Assembly: GCF_000807855.2 (NCBI RefSeq)
Contig: NZ_JRYR02000002.1
Location: 186,001-250,000 of the forward strand
Direction of reading: 5' to 3'
Source of the DNA: Flammeovirga pacifica
GTDB lineage: Bacteria > Bacteroidota > Bacteroidia > Cytophagales > Flammeovirgaceae
DNA: 64,000 nucleotides
Shown here: piece after piece, positions 1 through 9,616 of the stretch
Position numbering within the stretch: position 1 is the stretch's first letter
How the letters are laid out: each line of letters begins with the position of its first letter
Translations under genes and position numbers: made by a program
Notes under the pieces: model-generated
Seen by the model: only the letters and a program-made list of their open reading frames with translations
Told to the model about the DNA's origin: nothing
Database searches by the model: none

Positions 1-369
1 TTTACTCCTGTTGCCCAAGAAGCGGAAGCGGAAGTAAGCATTTATACAAACCAATCTTCTACACCAAAAAGAATTAAGATAAAGGGTACTTACGATCAAG
101 TAACGTCTATTGATAATCAATTAAATAAAATAGATGTATATCCAACAGTATGGAAATCAGGTAGTACGCTACAATTTAAAGTACCTACTGAAAAGATTGG
201 TGTATCATTATTATCAGTCATCGGTGAAGAAGTTTTAAATATTCAAGGAGATATTAAAACTGTTCAAAAAGCTGTAGAAAATATATCTTATAAACTACCT
301 AACGGATTGTACATCATCAAAGTACAATCGGGAGTATCTCACATAGCTAAAAGAATTATCAAACAGTGA
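1..369 (+). CDS. C-terminal part of a T9SS-secreted protein (5' truncated by window)
   Basis: The first reading frame is open from base 1 to a TGA at 367-369, so only the last 122 residues of a larger protein are present. The last ~80 residues look like a type A type IX secretion sorting domain: a 'YPTVW'-like start (residues 47-51), a 'LLSVIGEEV' strand, then 'LPNGLYIIKV' and a basic end (KRIIKQ). Such domains target proteins to the T9SS outer-membrane translocon and are cleaved on export. The catalytic or binding part lies upstream of the window. The following sulfatase frame opens inside the last codons if a GTG start is used, so the two genes are probably co-transcribed. What the protein does cannot be told from this tail. 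Confidence 0.8.
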   Translation, partial: FTPVAQEAEAEVSIYTNQSSTPKRIKIKGTYDQVTSIDNQLNKIDVYPTVWKSGSTLQFKVPTEKIGVSLLSVIGEEVLNIQGDIKTVQKAVENISYKLPNGLYIIKVQSGVSHIAKRIIKQ

Positions 370-395
370 TAAACCAAAAAAATAACATTACAATT

Positions 396-1832
396 ATGAA
401 AAACTTACTGATTGTCTTTTCAGTATTCCTTTCGAGTATTGTCTTTGCACAAAAAGAAAAGCCTAACATTGTCTTTATTTATGCAGATGATTTAGGGTGG
501 TCTGACTTAGGATGTTATGGCAATACGTACCATGAAAGTCCTGCATTAGATGCTTTTGCGAAACAGGGTATTCGTTATACCAATGCGTACGCACCTGCAC
601 CTGTTTGTTCACCAGCTCGAGCTGGAGTATTCTCTGGAATGTATCCTGCTAAATTAGGAATTACTGATTGGATGCCAGGACATTGGCGTCCTTATGAGAA
701 AAAGTTAGCAGTAATTAATCGTACACAATACCTTCCGTTGGAGATTGAAACCTTTGGAGAAGCATTAAGAGATGCAGGTTATACAACGGGTTACTATGGG
801 AAATGGCACTTGGGAGATGACCAAGAACATTTTGTGGATAAACAAGGGTTTGATCAAGTAGTAATGTACCAAGGAGGTGGAAGACATTATCAATTGTCGG
901 ATAAGTTCTACCCTAAACAAGAAATTGATGATGAAGTATACTTAACGGATGCTCTTACCCAATATTCTTGTGACTTTTTAGAAAGAAACAAAGACGAGCA
1001 ATTCCTTTTAGTAATTTCTCACTTTGCCGTTCATATTCCGTTACAAGCACCCGATAGTATTGTAAAGCATTTTGAAGAAAAACCAAAGACAGAAGAAGTG
1101 AACAACCCTTTGTATGGAGGTATGATCAAATCTTTGGATAGTAATATCAAAGTGGTTTTAGATAAATTGGATGAACTTGGGTTATCAGACAATACTTTTG
1201 TTGTTTTTTATAGTGATAATGGAGGTTTACATCAACCTTACGATCTTAAGTATTTACAATATTGTGGGAACATGCCTGTTACTTCAAACGCTCCTTTAAG
1301 AGGGGAGAAAGGAAACTTATTTGAGGGAGGCGTTCGTGTACCTATGATTGCGAGATGGCCTGGTAAAATTCCTCAAAATATAGTATCTGATGCACCAGTA
1401 AATGGTATTGATTTATTCCCTACTTTCCTAGAGTTAGCAGGTGTGGATCAAGGTAAAAGACCTTTAGATGGTCTAAGTTTAGTAGAAACTTTCAAAGGAG
1501 AAAACACTTTTGTAACTAGGGCTCTTTATTGGCATTACCCTGTTTTTCATCATGGAGATCCTACTTCTTCGATGAGACAAGGTGATTATAAATTGATCAA
1601 AAATTATGTTACCGAAGAGGTAGAATTGTATAATTTGACAGAGGACTTAGGAGAGACAGTCAATCTATCTTCTAAAGAAAGTAAGCAAACGAAGAAGATG
1701 TTGAAATCATTAGATCATCATCTTAAAAAAATGAAAGCTGATTTACCTACAGACAACCCAAATTTCAATCCTGAAAAGAGAGAAGAATGGGGTGTACATC
1801 CTGATAAACATGGAAAGAAAGCCAATAAATAA
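396..1832 (+). CDS. Secreted formylglycine-dependent sulfatase (S1 family)
   Basis: Predicted to hydrolyse sulfate esters on a polysaccharide or oligosaccharide outside the cytoplasm. A signal peptide (MKNLLIVFSVFLSSIVFAQ) begins at the ATG at 396; the in-frame GTG at 366 would add ten polar residues in front of it and overlap the previous gene, so 396 is preferred (478 aa). The metal-binding 'YADDLGWSD' is at about residue 30. The modification motif C-S-P-A-R has its Cys at 71, to be converted to formylglycine. 'GKWHLGD' and 'FYSDNGGLHQ' are the other expected active-site blocks. Length is normal for the family. The gene overlaps the DUF4380 gene by 23 bases, which suggests translational coupling. 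The sulfated substrate is unknown; the GH92 neighbour suggests a sulfated mannose-containing glycan. No maturase gene is in the window. Confidence 0.93.
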   Translation: MKNLLIVFSVFLSSIVFAQKEKPNIVFIYADDLGWSDLGCYGNTYHESPALDAFAKQGIRYTNAYAPAPVCSPARAGVFSGMYPAKLGITDWMPGHWRPYEKKLAVINRTQYLPLEIETFGEALRDAGYTTGYYGKWHLGDDQEHFVDKQGFDQVVMYQGGGRHYQLSDKFYPKQEIDDEVYLTDALTQYSCDFLERNKDEQFLLVISHFAVHIPLQAPDSIVKHFEEKPKTEEVNNPLYGGMIKSLDSNIKVVLDKLDELGLSDNTFVVFYSDNGGLHQPYDLKYLQYCGNMPVTSNAPLRGEKGNLFEGGVRVPMIARWPGKIPQNIVSDAPVNGIDLFPTFLELAGVDQGKRPLDGLSLVETFKGENTFVTRALYWHYPVFHHGDPTSSMRQGDYKLIKNYVTEEVELYNLTEDLGETVNLSSKESKQTKKMLKSLDHHLKKMKADLPTDNPNFNPEKREEWGVHPDKHGKKANK

Positions 1833-2745
1833 AATTATAGCCTTTTTTATCTTTTTAATGATGCCTCAGGTAGTTCTCTTAGCACAAGAAACGATACAAA
1901 GTGGTTCGTCTAAAGTAGTCATCGATGTAAATAAAGGAGGTAGAGTACATCAATTATTTTTTGGTGATCATCCTTTGATTTTTGATGGACATGAAGAGTT
2001 AGCAGGTTCAGTTTGGTGGCCTGCACCTCAGACGTTATGGGGATGGCCGCCTCCTAAAGAATTGGATATCGAAGCCTATCATTTAAAAGAAAAGACACCT
2101 TCTAAAGTGGTGGTAGAAAGTAAGGAATGCAGCGCTTTAGGATTACAACTCACTAAAGAATATCAACTTATTACTGAGCATCATTTTCAAGTAAAATATC
2201 ATGCTAAGAATGTAAGTGATAAAAGTGTAGAGTTCGGACACTGGGAGGTTTCTAGAGTACCAAAAGAAGGTCGAGTGATCGTAAAAGTGGAAAGTCGATT
2301 TGATGATAATATTCCATTAGCGAATGATAAATACCTCTATTTTGATCACAGCTCTTTTGATAAAATCTATTCTAAAGAAATGAAGGCAATAGATTTTTAT
2401 GTAAAAGAATCGGACCTAGAGTTACCTTATAAAAACAAAAACAAGCTGTTTGTAGATAGCGAAGGGTGGGTAGCTTATGTAAAAGATACTACCGTTTTTA
2501 TCAAGATAATCAAGAACGAAAATATTAAAAAAATAACACCATCTCAAGGTGAAGTGGAAATCTATGTCTCTCCAATTTTACCAATGGTAGAAATCGAAGA
2601 GCATTCCGCTTATCAAAAAGTAAAACCAAAAGAAACCTCAACTTGGAAAGTAGACTGGTTGATGTATCAAATTTCAGAAGAAGACAAAGCAAATGTATTG
2701 GAATGGATAGAAGGGAAGATCAAAGACTTTAAAGCAATTAATTAG
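1810..2745 (+). CDS. DUF4380-like secreted protein
   Basis: Protein of about 311 residues with a signal peptide (hydrophobic run IIAFFIFLMMPQVVLLAQ). The start at 1810 (MERKPINK) gives the better signal n-region; an alternative ATG lies at 1792. Both lie inside the end of the sulfatase gene. The motif 'GSVWWPAPQTLWGWPPP' and a beta-rich pattern starting 'GGRVHQLFF' resemble DUF4380, a beta-sandwich family often seen in polysaccharide utilisation loci and possibly related to galactose-mutarotase-like folds. No catalytic role can be assigned. Its place between a sulfatase and a GH92 mannosidase, with only 3 bases to the latter, argues that it acts on or binds the same glycan. Confidence 0.8.
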   Translation: MERKPINKIIAFFIFLMMPQVVLLAQETIQSGSSKVVIDVNKGGRVHQLFFGDHPLIFDGHEELAGSVWWPAPQTLWGWPPPKELDIEAYHLKEKTPSKVVVESKECSALGLQLTKEYQLITEHHFQVKYHAKNVSDKSVEFGHWEVSRVPKEGRVIVKVESRFDDNIPLANDKYLYFDHSSFDKIYSKEMKAIDFYVKESDLELPYKNKNKLFVDSEGWVAYVKDTTVFIKIIKNENIKKITPSQGEVEIYVSPILPMVEIEEHSAYQKVKPKETSTWKVDWLMYQISEEDKANVLEWIEGKIKDFKAIN

Positions 2746-2748
2746 ACC

Positions 2749-5016
2749 ATGAAAAAAATAGTATTTTGGATGTTAGGTTGCTATTGTTTATTTAGCTGTC
2801 AACCAACTCCTACAGAAAAGCAAACAAACCTACAAGAGGATTATTCTACAAAAGTAAATCCTTTTATAGGTACAATAAATGACGGAAATACACACCCTGG
2901 AGCCACTTTACCTTGGGGTATGGCTTCGGCATTACCTCATACAAAAGATTTTAGAGAAAAAGCCAATGGGCCAGCCTATTATAATTTCGGAGATGAAAAA
3001 ATTTATGGTTTTGGCAATGTCAATTTATCGGGTTTAGGTTGTCCTGTAGCAGGAGCAGTACCTTTAAAATTATCTACAGGGAAATTTGATTGGGACATAG
3101 AAAACTTTGCCTCTACTTATAAAGACGAAGAAGCCTATGCAGGTTACTATAAAGTTACCTTAGAAAAGCATCAATTAGTAGCCGAGATGACTGCCACAAC
3201 AAGATCTACTATTTATAATTTCACCCCTCAGAATGATGATAAACAGCCCATTAATCTATTTTTAGATTTAGGAGCGAATACTTCTCATAGAAAAGGTGGA
3301 AGTCTTAAAGTAGTTTCTCCTCAATTAATCACTGGATCACAGTTGGATGGTGCTTTTTGTGGTTTTCAAAAATCGACCAATATTTACTTTGCTTTGGAGA
3401 TTAATCAGCCAAACCCACAAGTAAAGATATATGAAAATCAAAAAGTGACTGATAAGAGAGAGGTAAAAGGAGACAAAGCAGGAGTAGTTTGGACTTTGGA
3501 TCAATTAGATCAAGGTAAATTAGAAGTAAGAGTAGGAATTTCGTTTGTCTCAGAAAAAAATGCTTTGGATAATCTAAGAAAAGAACAAGGTGATTTATCT
3601 TTTGAAGGCATCCATCAGAAAGCTATTGCAGAGTGGAACAAGCAATTACAAAAGGTAGACATTGAAACGTCTTCTAACGACGATGAACAAATCTTTTATA
3701 CTGCTTTGTATCATTCTTTATTATTACCGCATGTTATTAGTGATGTAAATGGGGAATATTACTCAAGAGAAATTGATAAAGTTTTAGTGGCTGATGATTA
3801 CACAAGATACAGTACTTATTCACTTTGGGATACCTACAGAACTTTACATCCTTTGTTAGCATTATTGTATCCAAAAGAGCAAAGAGATATGGTAGTAACC
3901 ATGTTGGAAATGTACAAAGAATGGGGGTGGCTACCTAAGTGGGAATTGTTTGGGTACGATACATTTGTAATGGTCGGCGATCCAGCAGTACCGGTAATTT
4001 CTGATACTTATTTAAAAGGGATTACAGATTTCGATACAGAACTAGCCATTGAAGCCATGTTAGCAACTGCTGCTAACACAAAGAAAAACCCTACTCGACC
4101 AGGAATAAGTCAATATATTGAACATGGGTATATTCCAATTGATGATAGAGGTGGAGACCCTCAAAAATTTTCTTGGACTAATGGAATCGTATGGGGACCA
4201 GTTTCTACGACATTAGAATATAATTTAGCCGATTATAATATTGCTCAGTTAGCCAACGTTTTAGGTAAGAATGAATTAGCGAAGGAATATTATAGAAGAA
4301 GTGATTCTTATAAAAAACTATATGATCCTAAAACCACTTTCTTTAGACCTAAATTAAAGAATGGAAATTGGATGGAAAGCTTTAATCCTACCGATAGATT
4401 TTTTGATATTCGTTGGGAAGGAAGTGGAGGTAAAGGTTTTGTAGAAGGAAATGCTTGGCAATATAATTTCTTCGTTCCTCATGCAATGAATGATTTAAAA
4501 TCGTTAATGGGAGAGGAAGTATTTTTAAGTAAGTTAAATGACTTATTTTCTAATGGAGAATATGATTTAACCAATGAACCGGACATTACTTATCCTTATC
4601 TTTTCAATTATGTGAAAGGACATGAAAAAAAGACACAGCAATTGGTAAGGGAAAAAGGTGACTTACACTTTACAAATACACCATCGGGTATTCCAGGAAA
4701 TGATGATGCAGGTACATTAAGTGCATGGTTAGTATTTTCTCAATTAGGATTTTTTCCAGATGCACCTGGTATTCCAACATATCAGTTAACTACTCCAAAG
4801 TTTGAAAAAGCGACTATTCATTTAGACGACTATGTTTACAATGGTCAGACTATTGAAATCATTAAAACAGGAGAGAATGATCGTTACTTTAATCAGTTTA
4901 CTATTGATGGAAAAGTAAGAGAAGAGGTGTACCAATTATCACATCAAGAACTTGTATCTACCAATGAGTTGGTATTCAATACAGTAAGTGAACGATTGTC
5001 TGAAGTGAAAGAATAA
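2749..5016 (+). CDS. GH92 alpha-mannosidase, lipoprotein
   Basis: A 755-residue exo-alpha-mannosidase of glycoside hydrolase family 92, calcium-dependent enzymes that trim alpha-mannosides from glycoproteins or mannans. The N-terminus is a lipoprotein signal with the lipid-modified Cys at 17 (CLFSC). The N-terminal beta-sandwich begins 'VNPFIGT...HPGATLPWGM'. The (alpha/alpha)6 domain carries the GH92 blocks 'YSLWDTYRTLHP', 'GDPAVPVISDTY', 'VEGNAWQYNFFVPH' and 'GIPGNDDAGTLSAW'. Length matches the family. It sits 3 bases after the DUF4380 gene and 17 bases before a second sulfatase, so the four genes look like one operon for a sulfated alpha-mannose-containing glycan. Linkage specificity cannot be read from sequence alone. 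Confidence 0.95.
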   Translation: MKKIVFWMLGCYCLFSCQPTPTEKQTNLQEDYSTKVNPFIGTINDGNTHPGATLPWGMASALPHTKDFREKANGPAYYNFGDEKIYGFGNVNLSGLGCPVAGAVPLKLSTGKFDWDIENFASTYKDEEAYAGYYKVTLEKHQLVAEMTATTRSTIYNFTPQNDDKQPINLFLDLGANTSHRKGGSLKVVSPQLITGSQLDGAFCGFQKSTNIYFALEINQPNPQVKIYENQKVTDKREVKGDKAGVVWTLDQLDQGKLEVRVGISFVSEKNALDNLRKEQGDLSFEGIHQKAIAEWNKQLQKVDIETSSNDDEQIFYTALYHSLLLPHVISDVNGEYYSREIDKVLVADDYTRYSTYSLWDTYRTLHPLLALLYPKEQRDMVVTMLEMYKEWGWLPKWELFGYDTFVMVGDPAVPVISDTYLKGITDFDTELAIEAMLATAANTKKNPTRPGISQYIEHGYIPIDDRGGDPQKFSWTNGIVWGPVSTTLEYNLADYNIAQLANVLGKNELAKEYYRRSDSYKKLYDPKTTFFRPKLKNGNWMESFNPTDRFFDIRWEGSGGKGFVEGNAWQYNFFVPHAMNDLKSLMGEEVFLSKLNDLFSNGEYDLTNEPDITYPYLFNYVKGHEKKTQQLVREKGDLHFTNTPSGIPGNDDAGTLSAWLVFSQLGFFPDAPGIPTYQLTTPKFEKATIHLDDYVYNGQTIEIIKTGENDRYFNQFTIDGKVREEVYQLSHQELVSTNELVFNTVSERLSEVKE

Positions 5017-5033
5017 TTGTAATTTACAGAGCA

Positions 5034-6560
5034 ATGAAGAAAAGAAATATTGTATTCCTATCCATTTTCGTAGTGAGTTTAATCTATGCTAAAACAGAAA
5101 AGGATAAGGTAAAAGAAACGCCACCTAATGTTATTATTATTTTGGCAGATGATATGGGTTACGGAGACATCTCTGCTCATCAATCTAATCCAAAGATAAA
5201 AACACCTGCCTTGGATAAATTGGTACAATCAGGTATCACTTTTTCTAATGCACATGCGGCATCATCTGTATGTACTCCATCAAGGTATTCTCTTCTAACG
5301 GGTAGGTATTCTTGGCGATCAAAATTAAAGAGTGGTGTTTTGTTTGGATACGATCAGCCTTTAATAAATAATGAATTTACCATAGGGCAATTATTCAAGC
5401 AAAAAGGCTATGCAACGGCCTCTATAGGTAAATGGCATTTGGGACTACCATGGCAATTATCAGAAGGCTCAAATTATAAGCAAAGAACAAAAGAGAAAAT
5501 ATTCTTTCAGGTATTAGCCAAAGAAAAAGATGTAGTTTTAGACGCCCCTTTTGCAGATCAAAAATGGCATAATAAAATTGGTTTCGATTACTTTTATGGT
5601 ACGAGTGCTTCTTTGGATATGCCTCCTTATGTGATGGTAGAAAACGGGCAAATAACCGCTCCTTTAGATCAAAGAATTGAAGATTCAGATTACAGTTTAG
5701 ACTATAACGTTGATATGTGGAGAGGTGGTCCTGCTTCTAAAGACTTCGATCATAATAATGTGCTTCCTGATATCGTAAAGAAAACCACATCATTTATAAG
5801 AGAGAACAAAGACAATCCTTTCTTCATTTATATGCCATTAACTGCTCCTCACTCTCCATGGTTACCTTCTGAGAAATACAAAGGAATGTCTAATGCCGGT
5901 AAATACGGCGATTTCCTATGCATGGTGGATGATGTTGTAAAACAAGTAGAAAAAGCTTTGAAAGAGAATGGGGTTGATGAAAATACGATCATCATTTTTA
6001 GTTCGGACAATGGTGCTCCGCTGAAGAATATTCAAAAATTTGGGGGAAATGGTCACCAAGCAAACGGACATTTTAGAGGACAAAAAGGTGATTTATACGA
6101 GGGAGGACATCATATACCGCTTATCGTAAAGTGGAAACAAGGAATTCGACCTAATCAGTCTTCAGATCATTTGATTGTATTGACTGATTTATTGGCTACT
6201 ATAGCTGATATTTCTGGTGTTGAGGTGCCTGAGGGACAAGCAGAAGATAGTCATAGTTTTGCTCCAGTACTACAAGGAGATGAATCGTCTTTTTCACCTA
6301 GAACAACTGCCGTCTATCATTCTCAAGTGGGGGTGTTTGCGATACAAAATGGAGATTGGAAACTAATAGAAAATTTAGGCTCTGGTGGATTTTCAAAACC
6401 AAGGTTTGTAGAATCAGAACCAAAGTTTCCTAATAAACAGTTGTATAATTTAAATCAGGATCCTTCAGAATTCGATAATAGAATTGTAGAGGATAAGGAT
6501 AAAGCAGATGAGTTACAATTGATTTTAGATGATATACGTAAAAGTCAAGTAATCAATTAA
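5034..6560 (+). CDS. Secreted sulfatase (S1 family), second of the cluster
   Basis: A 508-residue sulfatase with N-terminal signal (MKKRNIVFLSIFVVSLIYAK). It has 'ILADDMGYGDIS' metal ligands at about residue 37, the C-T-P-S-R formylglycine motif with Cys80, 'GKWHLG', 'TAPHSPW' and 'FSSDNGAP'. It differs clearly from the first sulfatase in the insert after 'GKWHLG' (residues ~145-220) and in having CTPSR rather than CSPAR, so it probably belongs to another S1 subfamily and removes sulfate from a different position. It is the last gene of the cluster and is followed within 6 bases by a terminator hairpin. Confidence 0.93.
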   Translation: MKKRNIVFLSIFVVSLIYAKTEKDKVKETPPNVIIILADDMGYGDISAHQSNPKIKTPALDKLVQSGITFSNAHAASSVCTPSRYSLLTGRYSWRSKLKSGVLFGYDQPLINNEFTIGQLFKQKGYATASIGKWHLGLPWQLSEGSNYKQRTKEKIFFQVLAKEKDVVLDAPFADQKWHNKIGFDYFYGTSASLDMPPYVMVENGQITAPLDQRIEDSDYSLDYNVDMWRGGPASKDFDHNNVLPDIVKKTTSFIRENKDNPFFIYMPLTAPHSPWLPSEKYKGMSNAGKYGDFLCMVDDVVKQVEKALKENGVDENTIIIFSSDNGAPLKNIQKFGGNGHQANGHFRGQKGDLYEGGHHIPLIVKWKQGIRPNQSSDHLIVLTDLLATIADISGVEVPEGQAEDSHSFAPVLQGDESSFSPRTTAVYHSQVGVFAIQNGDWKLIENLGSGGFSKPRFVESEPKFPNKQLYNLNQDPSEFDNRIVEDKDKADELQLILDDIRKSQVIN

Positions 6561-6565
6561 TTGAT

Positions 6566-6599
6566 AAGGTTGGTGGTTTTAAAATCACCAACCTTTTAT
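6566..6599. terminator. Bidirectional terminator between convergent genes
   Basis: A 10-bp perfect stem (6566-6575 with 6586-6595) and a 10-base loop, with T-rich DNA on the + side and A-rich DNA on the other, stands just after the sulfatase stop. The porin gene on the other strand ends inside the right arm (stop codon at 6585-6587), so its last codons are part of the hairpin. Confidence 0.85.
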
Positions 6600-7697
6600 T
6601 ACATCAAAACCAATTCTTACACCTACATTAAATTTCCATCTTGAATTAAAGTAATGACTTTCCTCTATTGAACTATACTGAAAAGAATCTGAAGCATAAG
6701 CTCCCACAATGTGGAATCTAAAGTTCTTATCAGGAAACGGATAGTATTGTAAAGCCACTTCTAGAGTATGAATACTTGTATTATCAATAGCATCAGAGAC
6801 TTCTAACCCGCTAAATGAGGGATCATTGAAATAAACTTGATCATAAATGTATTTAACTGATGGTCTAAATTTTTCTCCCTTATACATTAGTCTAATAGGT
6901 AATGATTGATAGGACGCATTCTCTTTAAAATTAGGCATGTTTTGAACATAAGCATAATCTGTATCTAACTGCCATTTACCCAAATTCCATTGTATACCAA
7001 GATGAATTGCATAAGCAGGTGCATTAAAAATGTGCCCTTTATCATTGATAGCGGTATAACTGGCATAGGTCTTAATTTTATCTTCAAGTAAATGCCCGTA
7101 CCAATAGACATTGTATTGTAAATCTACCTGATGTCCTAATGAATCCTCTTGAGCATTTACGATTTGTAATCCTAAGCGTTGCCCTTTTTTAGTACGATAT
7201 TCTGTAGTAATACCTGTTTTAAATATCCCGAATTTATTCCCTATGATAGAGTAGGTATATACATCGTTGGGGTTGTAAGTTTGTTCTATCGTACCAATAT
7301 TCAAAAAACTACGTCCAGCTTTTAGGTGCCATCTGTTATTTTTTGATGTATAGTGAACATTGGCACTTAATATATTTTGATTTAAGTTGTTCATGCCAAC
7401 TCTAGCATCGTTTGGAGAATAGAGAAATTGAAACCCAAAATTTTCATTGAACATACCATCCAGACCAATCCTAAAATTGGAAAATAAAAACCTCTGATCT
7501 GTAGCAAAAACATCCGTAGTTTCATGATAATTCGTACGTTGAAAATCAAGTCGACTATCCAAAGAAAATTTCAGACTTTGTTGGAAGTTTTTCCAAGCAC
7601 CTAAAAGAGGATCATTTGATTTCTTCTGTTGAGGATCTTCAGAAGCACTTACATAAAAACTCAAGAAAACGAGAAAACAGCTTAAAAGATTTTTCAT
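6585..7697 (-). CDS. Outer-membrane porin-like beta-barrel protein (OprO/OprP-like)
   Basis: A 370-residue protein with a signal peptide (MKNLLSCFLVFLSFYVSA) followed by alternating polar/hydrophobic strands separated by Gly/Asn/Asp turns, the usual look of an outer-membrane barrel. Segments such as 'LDSRLDFQRTNY', 'FGFQFLYSPNDARVGM' and 'HLKAGRSFLNIG' resemble phosphate-selective-porin-like proteins, but this is a fold-level match and the solute is unknown. It ends inside the convergent terminator and is divergent from the GH30 gene, with a 385-base shared upstream region. Its role in glycan use is guesswork based on position. Confidence 0.65.
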   Translation of the reverse strand: MKNLLSCFLVFLSFYVSASEDPQQKKSNDPLLGAWKNFQQSLKFSLDSRLDFQRTNYHETTDVFATDQRFLFSNFRIGLDGMFNENFGFQFLYSPNDARVGMNNLNQNILSANVHYTSKNNRWHLKAGRSFLNIGTIEQTYNPNDVYTYSIIGNKFGIFKTGITTEYRTKKGQRLGLQIVNAQEDSLGHQVDLQYNVYWYGHLLEDKIKTYASYTAINDKGHIFNAPAYAIHLGIQWNLGKWQLDTDYAYVQNMPNFKENASYQSLPIRLMYKGEKFRPSVKYIYDQVYFNDPSFSGLEVSDAIDNTSIHTLEVALQYYPFPDKNFRFHIVGAYASDSFQYSSIEESHYFNSRWKFNVGVRIGFDVIKGW

Positions 7698-8082
7698 AAG
7701 TATTATTGAATAAGTATTGATAAAACTAATTAGATTGATGATACCATAAATGTCCTCTTTTCTAGAGGAAAGGAGTTGTAAGAAATCTTTAAGCTGTTGT
7801 CAAAAATCGTCAATAGTAAATTTTGTAAAGAATTAGGCACATTTCTAAAGGAAAAATGGAATCAATTCACCTTTATAAATATCAGAGAACTACATCACAT
7901 AACATTATGAAAAATAGACCAAAGAACTTACAGATAAGTATAAGTAAATGATTTGTAATTGATTACAATAAGGAGTAGTAAGGTATGGCTCCTTCATTTT
8001 CTTTAATTAGAGAAATCAAAAGAAGTTTTAAACAACAATCCATTTATTTAGAGGTATCTAAAAATGAATAAATGGATTAGAA
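7698..8082. promoter_or_regulatory. Divergent intergenic region with a 5'-UTR hairpin before GH30
   Basis: 385 bases between the porin (-) and GH30 (+) start codons must hold both promoters. The clearest structure is a 12-bp perfect inverted repeat, AATCCATTTATT (8037-8048) and AATAAATGGATT (8067-8078), spaced by 18 bases and ending 4 bases before the GH30 ATG. In RNA it would fold over the translation start region; in DNA it could be an operator. No Shine-Dalgarno sequence is evident, as usual in Bacteroidota. No ORF of note is present. Confidence 0.5.
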
Positions 8083-9516
8083 ATGAAATTATATTTAAAA
8101 CAAACAACTTACTTTTTATTTTCGATACTATTGATGGGGTGCACCTCTTCTAACCACGAAATTAAAGTGAAATGGGTGGAGAGTACCATAAAAAAACAAT
8201 GGGAAGAAAAGGTACTTTATTTACAAAAACCGTCGGAATTAGAAGAAGGGAAAGTGAAAATATTTACTGACCAACCTTTACAGACGGTAAAAGGGTTTGG
8301 AGGCTGCTTTAACGAGTTAGGTTATGAAGCATTAAACATCCTTTCTGAAGATGCACGTAAAAGGATAATCCATGATCTTTTTGATCAGAAAGAAGGATGT
8401 AATTTTACCATTTGTAGAATGCCTATTGGAGCGAACGATTATGCTGTAAATTGGTATAGTCATAACGAAACAAAGGACGATTTTGAAATGAATCAATTCT
8501 CAATCAACAGAGATAAAGAACGACTGATACCTTATATTAATTGGGCGAAACAAATCAATCCTGATATTAAAATTTGGGGATCTCCGTGGTGTCCACCTTC
8601 TTGGATGAAAACTAATAATCATTATGCTTGTAAGCCAGATGTTGTCAATGATTTAACCGAAGAAGGAAGAGGAGAGGAAATGCATACACAATTTAGAATG
8701 GAAGAAAAGTACCTAAAGTCATATGCACTGTATTTTTCAAAATTTGTGGAGGCATACAAAAAAGAAGGAATTGATATTTATGCTGTTCATGTACAAAATG
8801 AATTAAACTCTTCTTGTCAGAATTTTCCATCATGTATTTGGCATCCTAAAGACATGGCCACTTTTATTGGTGATTATTTAGGGCCTGAGTTCATAAATAA
8901 AAAATTGAAGACCGAAATTTGGCTAGGAACCGTCGAAAGAAAACAAGAAGATAGAGTAGACGATATACTTTTAGATCATAAAGCACAAAAATATATTAAA
9001 GGTGTAGGATTTCAATGGGCAGGTAAAGGGGCAATACCCTATGTGAATACCAAATATCCTAACTTAGAATTAATGCAAACAGAATCTGAATGTGGGAACG
9101 GCTCAAACGATTGGGCTGCTGCTAAACATACCTTCGACCTTATTAAACACTATTTTAAAAATGGAGCCAATAGTTATATGTATTGGAACATGGTTTTAGA
9201 CGAAACGGGTAAAAGTCATTGGGGTTGGAAACAGAATTCGATGATCACAGTAAACTCTGATTCAAAATCGGTGGTATATAATCCGGAGTTTTATTTGATG
9301 AAACATTTTAGTGCATTTGTAGAAAAGAATTCAAAGTATTTAAAAACGTCTGACGAAAATTGTTTGGCATTTAAGTGTGAAAAGCAATATGTCGTATTTT
9401 ATCATAATAATAGCACTAAAAAACAAGTAAAAGAGTTTGTAGTCGATGGGAAATCGGTAAAATTAGAATTAGCTCCAGATTCCTTCCATACCTTTATTAT
9501 GGCGATTAATGAATGA
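8083..9516 (+). CDS. GH30 glycoside hydrolase, lipoprotein
   Basis: A 477-residue clan-A hydrolase of family GH30, lipid-anchored through Cys20 (LLMGC). The fold signature runs 'VKGFGGCFNELGYEAL' (about residue 70), 'CRMPIGANDYA', 'WGSPWCPPSWMKTN', the acid/base Glu240 in 'VHVQNELNSS' and the nucleophile Glu334 in 'LMQTESECG', followed by 'YMYWNMVLDE' and a C-terminal beta domain. The arrangement is closest to the GH30_1/GH30_3 groups, which include beta-1,6-glucanases and beta-glucosidase/glucocerebrosidase-like enzymes; I infer beta-1,6-glucan side-chain removal because of the GH81 laminarinase elsewhere in the window. It is preceded by a hairpin at 8037-8078 and followed 100 bases later by a sulfatase. 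Confidence 0.92.
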   Translation: MKLYLKQTTYFLFSILLMGCTSSNHEIKVKWVESTIKKQWEEKVLYLQKPSELEEGKVKIFTDQPLQTVKGFGGCFNELGYEALNILSEDARKRIIHDLFDQKEGCNFTICRMPIGANDYAVNWYSHNETKDDFEMNQFSINRDKERLIPYINWAKQINPDIKIWGSPWCPPSWMKTNNHYACKPDVVNDLTEEGRGEEMHTQFRMEEKYLKSYALYFSKFVEAYKKEGIDIYAVHVQNELNSSCQNFPSCIWHPKDMATFIGDYLGPEFINKKLKTEIWLGTVERKQEDRVDDILLDHKAQKYIKGVGFQWAGKGAIPYVNTKYPNLELMQTESECGNGSNDWAAAKHTFDLIKHYFKNGANSYMYWNMVLDETGKSHWGWKQNSMITVNSDSKSVVYNPEFYLMKHFSAFVEKNSKYLKTSDENCLAFKCEKQYVVFYHNNSTKKQVKEFVVDGKSVKLELAPDSFHTFIMAINE

Positions 9517-9616
9517 TTTGAAGGTTTTTTACTTCTGTTTTTATTCTAGTTTATCAATTAGAAGTCTTTTCAACTTTAAATAGTACAAATTACATCAGTA
9601 ATTAATAATACTTCAC

